DNA of 38,805 nt, from positions 1 through 38,805 of the forward strand of contig CAYVCX010000025.1 of the NCBI GenBank assembly GCA_964450435.1. Direction: 5' to 3'. This document shows positions 24,663 to 31,590 of this stretch, piece by piece; within the stretch, counting starts at the first letter, position 1; each line of letters starts with the position of its first letter. This DNA is from SKLM01 sp964450435 (GTDB lineage Bacteria > Chloroflexota > Anaerolineae > B4-G1). The position numbers were made by a program, and so were the translations under genes. The notes beneath the pieces are model-generated. The model saw only the letters and a list, made by a program, of their open reading frames with translations. It did not search any database and was not told where the DNA came from.

Positions 24663-25454
24663 CACCTAGCGGTCTCAACAGGTTATGCCACGATACCCCC
24701 GCCCATCGTACGCCAGCAGTCGCGGTCTCTAACCAGAGGGGCGGGGATTCCAACGCGACCCGACTGACACTGATTCCAACTGCTTCGACTCTCCAACAAG
24801 AGTAACACCGATTCAGGCAAAACGTCACGGAGGAAACCCTCAACCGTCGGTTTCCAGGCCAGGGCAAGCGGCACCGCCAGACCAGCAAAACGGTCGCTCC
24901 AGGCAGCCCAGAAGAGCTTCTCAGTCCTCTGCGGGATGCGAACAGTATTCTTGGTCACCCGACTGGCGCCAAGAAACCACGGGCAGGGCAGCAAGAGGTT
25001 TATCTGTCATACTCAGGGGGACGGCCACACGGTGAGCGGATTGCCACCATAGGCCTCGCATCAACACGATCTCGCGTCGCCAACACGATCACAAAGCGCA
25101 GGCAAGTGCGTCTGCTTGCGGTGGCAAAGGTAAGATTGATCCGTCGGCCTGCTCGCCGCCCGCCCTACACGAATGATCGAACGGAGAAGGCTCCTCGGTT
25201 GCGGATACAACGCGCAACCGCGGCGGATTGGCTGCTGGGGAACTTGTTCTGCAGACCCGATGGTCGAGGCGCTACCGCGGGCGGCGGTCTCTCGACCTTC
25301 CTTCGCTACGTCTAAGAAGCAGGAATCGATTTCCTTGCATCCTGAGTGGTGCGCAGGCGCCACGGGTTGACTCGGAGTACTTGTGTGGTTGGAGCGGTGA
25401 GCGCGGACGAAGCACCGTCTGTGCGTCCCGACCTTGATCCTGCGGCAGGCGAGG
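24663..25454. other. Long intergenic region between gyrB and fabF
   Basis: About 790 bases without a supportable gene. It holds a direct repeat GATTCCAAC (24746-24754 and 24772-24780) upstream of fabF and a small hairpin GGTTGCG/CGCAACC (25197-25219). Frames on both strands encode Arg/Ser-rich sequences with no recognisable domain. An acyl carrier protein motif (DSLD or DSLE) was looked for and not seen. Confidence 0.45.
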
Positions 25455-27386
25455 CTACACGTCGAGGTTGCGAACCTCCTTGGCGTGGGTCTGGATAAAG
25501 CGGCGGCGGGGTGGAACGCTGGCGCCCATCAGCATGTCAAACGTACGATCGGCCGTTGCGGCATCCTCGACGCTCACCTGGAGAAGCGTGCGATTGTCGG
25601 GGTTGAGCGTGGTTTGCCACAGCTGCTCTGGGTTCATCTCACCCAGTCCCTTGTACATCTGAGTGGAAACGTTGCGCCCGTCCAGCCGCTCCAGAATCTC
25701 ACGCCGCTCCTGTTCGGAGTAGGCATACTGCTCTACCTTCCCCGCCTGGACCCGGTACAGCGGCGGCTGTGCGATGTAGAGATGACCAGTCTCGATTAGC
25801 GGCTGCATGTAACGGAAGAAGAACGTCAGGAGCAGAGTGCGAATATGCGCGCCGTCGATGTCCGCATCGGTAAGGAGGATCACCCGATCGTAGCGCAGGC
25901 CGCTCACGTCAAACTGGGCCCCGATGCCGGTGCCTAGGGCAGAGATCAGCGCCCGTACTTCTCTGTTCTGCAGAATCCGGTTCAGCCGCGCTCGCTCGGT
26001 GTTGAGGATCTTGCCGCGCAGCGGAAGGATCGCCTGGAACTGACGATCGCGCCCCTGCTTGGCACTCCCGCCGGCGCTGTCCCCCTCCACGACAAAGATC
26101 TCCGTCCTGGATGGATCTCTTTCAGAGCAATCAGCAAGCTTCCCCGGCAGGGTGAGGCTCTCCAAGGTGCTCTTGCGGATCACCAGATCGCGCGCCTTGC
26201 GCGCCGCCGCGCGGGCCCGGAACGACGTCCGGCACTTCTTCATGATGCGCCGCGCAGTCCGAGAGTTGCGCTCCAGAAACTCTGAGAGCGCGTTCACCAC
26301 CACGGTCTCCACCAGTGACCGGACCTCGGCGTTCATCAGCTTGACCTTGGTCTGACTCTCGAACTGAGGGTCCGGATGTTTTACGCTGACAATGGCTGTC
26401 AGCCCCTCTCGGACATCCTCACCGGCAAAGTTGGGGTCTTTGCCGCGCAGAACTCCTTCTCTTCGGGCATAGTCGTTAATGGTGCGGGTGAGGCCGGAGC
26501 GGAGCCCCGTCAGGTGCGTGCCGCCATCCACGGTGTGAATGGTGTTGGCAAAGGCATACACCGACTGAAGATAGGTGTCACTGTACTGGATAGCCACCTC
26601 GACACCCACGTCGTTGTCGGTGTGATTGGCATAGACTACTTCGTCGTGAAGCACTTTCCGGTTCCGGTTGAGATAGCGCACGAATGAGCTTATGCCACCC
26701 TCGAAATAGAAACTCATCTCGTCGGCGAACGGTTCGGTTCGCTCGTCCACGAGATGGATGAAAACCCCACCAGCCACGAAGGCCAGCTCCCGCATCCGCT
26801 GCGCCACCGTCTCGAAGTCAAACGCCACATCCCTGAAGATGGCATCGTCGAAACGGTAGACAACCTCAGTACCCTGACCGTGGGCCTCGCCGATGTCCTC
26901 GACCGGCGTCACCGGGATGCCCCGTTCGTACCGCTGGCGATAGCGCCGCCGGTCGCGCGGGTTGTCTACCACCACCTCCATCCAGCGTGAGAGCGCGTTC
27001 ACGGCGGAGACACCGACCCCGTGCAGCCCGCCAGACACCTTGTAGCCCTCACCTCCGAACTTCGCGCCCGCGTGTAGCGTCGTCATCACCAGCTCCAGAG
27101 TCGACGTCCCTCGTTCTGGGTGCACCGCAACGGGGATGCCCCGCCCGTTGTCGCGCACTGTCACCGAGGAATCCCGGTGAATCGTGACATCGATCTCGTC
27201 GCACGCACCGGCCAGCACCTCGTCGATGGCATTGTCGACCACCTCGTAGATCAGGTGATGGAGGGCCCTGGTGTCGGTACCGCCGACGTACATGCCCGGG
27301 CGACGGCGGACCGCCTCCAGACCCTCCAGGACCTGCACATCGCTTGCCTCGTAGCGGGCAACCTGTTTTGCTTTCGCTTCCGTCAT
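25455..27386 (-). CDS. gyrB: DNA gyrase subunit B
   Basis: 643 residues, ATPase subunit of gyrase, which introduces negative supercoils. The GHKL ATPase domain has YEVVDNAIDE (Glu48/Asn52), VRDNGRGIPV and SGGLHGVGVSAVNALS. The transducer follows. The TOPRIM domain has FVVEGDSAGGSAKQGRDR, PLRGKILNTE and LLTDADIDGAHI. The C-terminal signature is MYKGLGEMNPEQLWQTTL, close to GyrB; ParE is less likely but cannot be fully excluded without gyrA/parC context. The length is that of the short gyrase B proteins lacking the proteobacterial insert. The ATG at 27386 begins MTEAKAKQV; GGCGGAG lies rather far upstream (about 14 nt). Confidence 0.95.
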   Translation of the reverse strand: MTEAKAKQVARYEASDVQVLEGLEAVRRRPGMYVGGTDTRALHHLIYEVVDNAIDEVLAGACDEIDVTIHRDSSVTVRDNGRGIPVAVHPERGTSTLELVMTTLHAGAKFGGEGYKVSGGLHGVGVSAVNALSRWMEVVVDNPRDRRRYRQRYERGIPVTPVEDIGEAHGQGTEVVYRFDDAIFRDVAFDFETVAQRMRELAFVAGGVFIHLVDERTEPFADEMSFYFEGGISSFVRYLNRNRKVLHDEVVYANHTDNDVGVEVAIQYSDTYLQSVYAFANTIHTVDGGTHLTGLRSGLTRTINDYARREGVLRGKDPNFAGEDVREGLTAIVSVKHPDPQFESQTKVKLMNAEVRSLVETVVVNALSEFLERNSRTARRIMKKCRTSFRARAAARKARDLVIRKSTLESLTLPGKLADCSERDPSRTEIFVVEGDSAGGSAKQGRDRQFQAILPLRGKILNTERARLNRILQNREVRALISALGTGIGAQFDVSGLRYDRVILLTDADIDGAHIRTLLLTFFFRYMQPLIETGHLYIAQPPLYRVQAGKVEQYAYSEQERREILERLDGRNVSTQMYKGLGEMNPEQLWQTTLNPDNRTLLQVSVEDAATADRTFDMLMGASVPPRRRFIQTHAKEVRNLDV

Positions 27387-27498
27387 ATTGAATCAGCAAC
27401 TCCGCCTAAAGCCAGAAATCAGACTCCCTGGACTACGTGTGCCGGCCGATAGGTAGCGCGCGGCAGCGCCCGGCCACGAAGACCCGGTGCCTCGCCGG

Positions 27499-28533
27499 TC
27501 AGTCACCGACGAGCGAGAGCTGGCGCGCGACCCTCAATCGATCACGGTAGAACACAAAGGCAGCACTGGTCAGGCCGGTGGCAACGAACGCGTTTCCCAC
27601 AATTCCGACAAGCAGAGCCCATGAATCGGCAGCAGGCAAAGACCACGCATATCCCAGTCCCTCGTAGATCACCACCGCGATAAGGACCAGCCCGAGGACC
27701 GACCAGACGTTGAAGTGGCTCAGCAGGACGCTTTCGCCAACAGCCCGAGGCAGAGACCGATCACCGAGTAGCAGTCCCGGGACAACGAAGATCAGATGCA
27801 GCACGGCATAACCGAACAACCCCACCCCGCCCACCCAGAAGAGGATCCCGAGCGGCTCGGCTATCACGGTCCCAACGGCCACAACAAGCAGCCACAACGG
27901 GACAACGGTTGACCCAATGGCCAGCAGACCTACCGCGAACGCGACGAAATACAGGAACTTCCGTAGACTGCCATGCGCGGAATCATTGCTGCAAACAGCG
28001 CCGCTGTCAGCGCCCTCAGGATCCTGGCCTCTGCCGGAAGCCCCGAGAAGCTGGACCTGGCAAGCGATCTCGTTCAAGTAAAGGAAACCAAGCACCAAGC
28101 CAACAAGGGCCGCGCCACCCCACGACGGTAGCAGAGCCAGGAGACTGGACACTGAGAAGACGCGAGGATCACCCAGCGGTGAAGCCGCGCCTGAAGCCCG
28201 CCGAACAAGAAGACTGGGCATCTGAAGCAGCGGCATCCCACCAGCAACCGAGAGCAGGTTGAACTGTGCCCCAAACTCCTCCAGCAGCTGGGCGGCCTGA
28301 GCAAGCTGGCTGACGGCGTTGGGATCGGTCAGCGACCGCGCCCTGAGCACGTCCACCAACGCCTGTACCAGCGGGCTCACGGAAAGCTGGGGGCCCAGCC
28401 AGAGGAATATGTCCAGTGCGACTGGCAGTGCCACCACCGGGAGGTTGCGACCCACTGTGTCAAACCCGGCTGCTAGACACGCGATGACGCTTCTTGGCGG
28501 GCGGACCTCGTCAGCGGCTCCCTCTGTCTCCAT
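27499..28533 (-). CDS. Polytopic membrane protein of unknown function
   Basis: 344 residues with about six hydrophobic segments, for example PVVALPVALDIFLWLG, WGGAALVGLVLGFLYL, FLYFVAFAVGLLAIGSTVVP, LLVVAVGTVIAEPLGILFWV and WSVLGLVLIAVVIYEGLGYA. The layout (an N-terminal region of DTVGRNLPVVALPVALDIFL type, a soluble part, then paired helices) is seen in uncharacterised Chloroflexi membrane proteins. I cannot assign a function. The start ATG at 28533 is only 11 nt from a TATAAT and has no ribosome binding site, which suggests a nearly leaderless mRNA. It is divergent from the Crp/Fnr regulator gene, separated by 474 bases. Confidence 0.75.
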   Translation of the reverse strand: METEGAADEVRPPRSVIACLAAGFDTVGRNLPVVALPVALDIFLWLGPQLSVSPLVQALVDVLRARSLTDPNAVSQLAQAAQLLEEFGAQFNLLSVAGGMPLLQMPSLLVRRASGAASPLGDPRVFSVSSLLALLPSWGGAALVGLVLGFLYLNEIACQVQLLGASGRGQDPEGADSGAVCSNDSAHGSLRKFLYFVAFAVGLLAIGSTVVPLWLLVVAVGTVIAEPLGILFWVGGVGLFGYAVLHLIFVVPGLLLGDRSLPRAVGESVLLSHFNVWSVLGLVLIAVVIYEGLGYAWSLPAADSWALLVGIVGNAFVATGLTSAAFVFYRDRLRVARQLSLVGD

Positions 28534-28544
28534 TGCAATGTCAT

Positions 28545-28550
28545 ATTATA
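28545..28550 (-). promoter_or_regulatory. -10 element (TATAAT) of the membrane-protein gene
   Basis: A perfect TATAAT on the minus strand, 11 nt before the ATG at 28533. No good -35 lies 16-18 nt upstream. Transcription starting at the usual distance would leave about 4 nt of leader. Confidence 0.55.
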
Positions 28551-28969
28551 CCACGAACCGGTCAGGAAGAAACCTGAGGCGCCTAATACTACAACCTCAT
28601 CTCCTGCCAAGAGACTTCCGAAGTCTGCACAACAATGCTAGACAGATCAGGAATCGTTCTGGGAGCATCCTTGGACCGGGTTGGGGTTGGACTCTAAGAC
28701 TCCGGAAGTCTGCTCCTCTGGCAAGCGCGGTCGTAGTGCTAAGGGAAGGCCCCGAACAAGCTCGCAACCCGGTCCAGGAACCCCGTCGGAAAGGTGCCGA
28801 CTCCAGGGAGTGGCAACGAGGTGCCTGCCCGAGTTCGTCACCCCTGGTGGCGGGTTCTTACGCCGGCGAGAGCGAGTTGCTCCGTTGTCCTGGTTTCCAC
28901 CGCGCTTGCGGGATGTCGTGGCGAAAGGAGAGAACACCAGTATATATGGGCATCACACTTGCCGCCCAT
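28551..28969. other. Divergent intergenic region with paired palindromes and long inverted repeat
   Basis: No supported gene. It contains two similar 15-bp dyads (28612-28626 and 28697-28711) and an 11-bp inverted repeat (28673-28683 with 28765-28775). Several short GC-rich hairpins lie up to about 28900. Regulatory DNA or an unrecognised structured RNA is possible. Confidence 0.5.
28612..28711. repeat. Two AGACTYCSGAAGTCT dyads 85 bp apart
   Basis: The sites at 28612-28626 and 28697-28711 are identical at 13 of 15 positions, each a near-perfect palindrome. Both are followed by GCWC. The 85-bp separation is about eight helical turns. They lie between divergent genes, one encoding a Crp/Fnr-type regulator, so they may be operators. 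Confidence 0.5.
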
Positions 28970-28998
28970 TTGACCGCCGAGTAGCATTCAACTACAAT
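28970..28998 (+). promoter_or_regulatory. Sigma-70 promoter of the Crp/Fnr regulator gene
   Basis: TTGACC (28970-28975), 17 nt, TACAAT (28993-28998). The GTG start codon at 29008 is only 9 nt further on, so the transcript should be leaderless or nearly so. Confidence 0.7.
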
Positions 28999-29007
28999 CA
29001 ACACGCT

Positions 29008-29673
29008 GTGAACCCAGAAGCTGAGGCCCTACGGCGCATATCGCTTTTCGCTAATCTGCCGGCGGAGACGCTGGCTGACCTGGCGCGGGTCGCCGTCCGG
29101 CTGAGCTACGAGCCGGACGAGACCATCCTGCTGGAAGGGGCTCCTTGCCAGGCAGCCTATTTTGTGGCTCGAGGTCACGCCCGGGTCTCGCGAGTGTCTC
29201 CGGACGGGCGAGAGCAAGTTCTGGTCCGTGTGGGGCCAGGGCAGAGCTTCAACACCGTACCGCCGTTTCAAGAGAACGGCGTCAACCATGCCACAGTGCA
29301 AGCCGCCGACGAGTTGACGCTCTACGCCATCGCCAAGGAAGACCTCCTTCGGCTGGTCAGGCAGGCCCCCAGACTAGCCATGGCCCTCCTGCAGGACTTC
29401 GCCGACCGATTGGATCATCTGACGGATCTGGCAGAGGATCTCTCACTCCGGACAGTTCGGGGCCGCCTGGCACGTTTTCTCCTGGAGCAGGGCGAGAGCG
29501 GCACCGTCACCGCGCAGTGGACACAGGCGGAGATTGCGGCACGGTTGGGCACGGTCCGCGAGGTGATAGGACGAACGCTGCGGGCTCTGGCAGACGACGA
29601 GATCATTCGGATGGATCGTCAGCGCATCGTACTGCTCGATCGCGAGGCTTTGGAGGCCGAAGCGCAGCGTTGA
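29008..29673 (+). CDS. Crp/Fnr family transcription regulator
   Basis: 221 residues. The N-terminal cyclic-nucleotide-binding-like beta-barrel (about 1-120) has ISLFANLPAETLADLARVAV, DETILLEGAP, AYFVARGHARVSRVSPDGRE and VGPGQSFNTVPPF. A long dimerisation helix (DFADRLDHLTDLAEDLSLRT) follows, then a C-terminal winged HTH with TQAEIAARLGTVREVIGRTL and DEIIRMDRQRIVLLD. The Fnr cysteine set for an Fe-S cluster is not present, and the Arg/Ser phosphate-binding pair of CRP is not evident. The effector is therefore unknown. The GTG at 29008 is chosen because MNPEAEALRRI is a normal family start and a strong promoter ends just upstream. It may regulate the divergent membrane protein through the dyads in between. 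Confidence 0.92.
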   Translation: MNPEAEALRRISLFANLPAETLADLARVAVRLSYEPDETILLEGAPCQAAYFVARGHARVSRVSPDGREQVLVRVGPGQSFNTVPPFQENGVNHATVQAADELTLYAIAKEDLLRLVRQAPRLAMALLQDFADRLDHLTDLAEDLSLRTVRGRLARFLLEQGESGTVTAQWTQAEIAARLGTVREVIGRTLRALADDEIIRMDRQRIVLLDREALEAEAQR

Positions 29674-29720
29674 AGGGCCGTCCCGCGCTCCCATGAGCAG
29701 GCTCGACCTCGAATGACCCG

Positions 29721-29736
29721 GTAGCACCTGGGCTAC
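29721..29736 (+). terminator. Small hairpin after the Crp/Fnr gene
   Basis: GTAGC (29721-29725) pairs with GCTAC (29732-29736) around 6 nt, followed by TGATTCTTG. It is short and lacks a strong T tract, so it is only a weak terminator candidate. Confidence 0.3.
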
Positions 29737-29827
29737 TGATTCTTGAGCTCGTATTCTGTCCGTTCTGTCAGACATCCAACAACCGTCTGGCGGGTCGGGT
29801 TCGACAAGAATCGCTCTTGACAGTCGC

Positions 29828-29855
29828 TTGACAGTTCCACAGAAACGTGTATGAT
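29828..29855 (+). promoter_or_regulatory. Sigma-70 promoter of the cold-shock gene
   Basis: TTGACA (29828-29833), 16 nt, TATGAT (29850-29855). A second TTGACA lies at 29817-29822, 11 bp upstream. Transcription from here would give a leader of about 120 nt, containing the long hairpin, before the ATG at 29984. Confidence 0.7.
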
Positions 29856-29879
29856 AATAAATAGGATGCGGTAAGATCA

Positions 29880-29936
29880 GGTAGCTACAGAGAACTGCCC
29901 AGATCCCGTAACTCTGGGCAGTTCTCTGTAGCTACC
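29880..29936 (+). promoter_or_regulatory. Perfect 24-bp hairpin in the cold-shock gene leader
   Basis: Arms at 29880-29903 and 29913-29936 are exactly complementary, with a 9-nt loop (TCCCGTAAC). The stem starts GGTAGCTACAGAG. It lies about 20 nt after the predicted start of transcription and ends 48 nt before the start codon. No T tract follows, so it is not a standard terminator. Leader regulation, RNase III processing or a small mobile palindrome are all possible. Confidence 0.75.
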
Positions 29937-29983
29937 CGGTCAGCCGTTTAGCATATTCAGTACAAGGAGTAAAAAGAGGTAAG

Positions 29984-30217
29984 ATGGACGAGCAGCAGAA
30001 GCAGACGGGTGAGGTCAAGTGGTTCAGCAACGAGAAGGGGTACGGATTCATCTCCCCAGATGACGGCGAGGATGTGTTCGTACACCACTCCTCCATCCAA
30101 AGTTCGGGCTTCCGCACCCTCCGAGAGGGACAGAAGGTCGAATTCAACGTCGAAGAGAGCCCCAAGGGCCCTCGGGCCGTCGACGTTGTTCCCCTGGGAG
30201 AACACTACGACTTCTAG
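29984..30217 (+). CDS. Cold-shock domain protein
   Basis: 77 residues, a single OB-fold cold-shock domain that binds single-stranded RNA and DNA and acts as an RNA chaperone. RNP1 (KGYGFI, residues 18-23) and RNP2 (VFVHH, 31-35) are intact, after the usual GEVKWFSNE. The C-terminus VVPLGEHYDF extends slightly beyond many CspA proteins. The ATG at 29984 follows AGAGGT at 4 nt, with an AAGGAG further upstream. It is monocistronic: its own promoter and hairpin leader precede it, and a terminator follows. The long structured leader suggests post-transcriptional control, as known for cspA genes. Confidence 0.95.
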   Translation: MDEQQKQTGEVKWFSNEKGYGFISPDDGEDVFVHHSSIQSSGFRTLREGQKVEFNVEESPKGPRAVDVVPLGEHYDF

Positions 30218-30227
30218 GTAGAGGCTC

Positions 30228-30260
30228 TGTCAGCCGGTCCGGGTTCGGGCGCGGCTGACA
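30228..30260 (+). terminator. First hairpin after the cold-shock gene
   Basis: TGTCAGCCG (30228-30236) pairs perfectly with CGGCTGACA (30252-30260) around a GC-rich loop, 10 nt after the stop codon. It precedes the stronger terminator at 30270. Confidence 0.5.
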
Positions 30261-30269
30261 ATCAGAAAG

Positions 30270-30311
30270 AAAGCCACGCGTGTCTGCGTAAGCGGAGCAT
30301 ACGTGGCTTTT
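30270..30311 (+). terminator. Rho-independent terminator of the cold-shock gene
   Basis: AAAGCCACG (30270-30278) pairs with CGTGGCTTT (30302-30310), followed by TCATGTTTGTTG. The A-rich 5' side and T-rich 3' side are typical of an intrinsic terminator. Confidence 0.7.
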
Positions 30312-30494
30312 CATGTTTGTTGTACGCAAAGCCCACCTGAAGGGGACTCGTTGTTTGTGACTGCCTCTGGGATCGCACGTCAGGCAAGAGGAGCCGAACT
30401 CCTCCCCCCGGCAACCTCGTCCTCCGACCGGCTGCCAAGGTGCAGAAGGATGGCAGTAGCCTCTGGATCGACAGGCTCCTAGAATTCCAAACTA

Positions 30495-31379
30495 CTAATC
30501 GCCGCACCGCGCGATGGCAGCGCTCAGGTGCGCCCCGAAGAGGATGAGCGTGCTGCTGACGTAGATCCACAGGAGGAGTGCCACCACAGCTTCCAGCGAC
30601 CCGTACACGATCCGGTAATCGACCAGGTCACTGCTGACGTACCAGGCGAAGCCGCGCTTGGCTATCTCCCAGGCCACGGCGACCAGCAGAGCAGACAAGC
30701 CAGCCTCCCGCCATCTGACCTCTGTGTTGGGACCCCAGCGGTACAGGGCAGTGAACGCCACCCAGGTAACCAGTAAGGGAATGCCGCTGGCGATCAATGC
30801 CCACAGAGACGTATCGAGAATGGCCACACGAACCCCGAGCTGACGTTCCAGTCTCGGCAGCACGCTGAGGACCGGTGTGGAAAGAAGCGAGAGCATGAAG
30901 AGGGCAGCGAGTATCCCCAGCATCCCAATCCCCAGACCCAGAAGGCGTCGCTCGAAGAAGTTGCGCTCCTCCGCGCTGGCCCAGGCACGGTTGATGTGAT
31001 CCAGTAGGACGGTGAACACCCCCGTCCCCGACCAGAGCAGACCAACCAGGCCCGCCATTCCCACGGTTCCGCGCTGCTCGAGCACCTGTTCGACGTTCGA
31101 CCGGATGAGCTCCTCGGAGATCGGCACTACCTGCATCACAGATATCGCCACTTCTTGCTGCACCCGCTCACCTTCCAGGAAGAAGCTACCCACAGCGATC
31201 AAGGCCAGAAGCAACGGAAAAAGGGAGAACATCGTGTAGTAGGCCATCGCAGCTGCCGCATGTGCGCCGTCAGCTCCGTTGAAGCCGTCGAGGGCATCTT
31301 CGAGTATACCAACCGTCCCCCCGGAACGATCATTGGCCCAGTCGTAGGCGAGGTCAAGAAGATCTCTCAGTCTTGTCAT
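30495..31379 (-). CDS. YihY/BrkB-family inner membrane protein
   Basis: 294 residues, integral membrane protein with about six hydrophobic segments. Family features include the early AAAMAYYTMFSLFPLLLALI block, VGLLWSGTGVFTVLLDHINR, FFERRLLGLGIGMLGILAAL, ALIASGIPLLVTWVAFTALY and a C-terminal VVALLLWIYVSSTLILFGAH. Members are sometimes annotated as ribonuclease BN or virulence factor BrkB; the RNase name is a historical error and the true function is unsettled. The ATG at 31379 has AAGGG upstream. It converges on the cold-shock gene. Confidence 0.92.
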   Translation of the reverse strand: MTRLRDLLDLAYDWANDRSGGTVGILEDALDGFNGADGAHAAAAMAYYTMFSLFPLLLALIAVGSFFLEGERVQQEVAISVMQVVPISEELIRSNVEQVLEQRGTVGMAGLVGLLWSGTGVFTVLLDHINRAWASAEERNFFERRLLGLGIGMLGILAALFMLSLLSTPVLSVLPRLERQLGVRVAILDTSLWALIASGIPLLVTWVAFTALYRWGPNTEVRWREAGLSALLVAVAWEIAKRGFAWYVSSDLVDYRIVYGSLEAVVALLLWIYVSSTLILFGAHLSAAIARCGD

Positions 31380-31590
31380 AGGTCATCCCTTCGGTCCTGC
31401 ACTCCCGATCGCGTCACAGGTCGAGACATCCAGTCGGACGGGTGACAGCCAACGTGTTTTCGCTCCTTTCCGGGCGAGTCTGGGCGCATGTATGCGAAGG
31501 CGGAGACGCCAGCCAGCGTGAGGAATAGCCTCGCCGCACAGTCCCTCGCCATCCTTGACCGGCAGGTTCAGGCAGCGGCTAAGGCCCGCC

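Noticed and set aside
24663..25454. Search for an acyl carrier protein gene beside fabF
   Set aside because: No DSL phosphopantetheine motif seen on either strand.
29795..29830. GGGTTCGAC resembling a tRNA T-loop
   Set aside because: No acceptor, D or anticodon stems can be folded around it.
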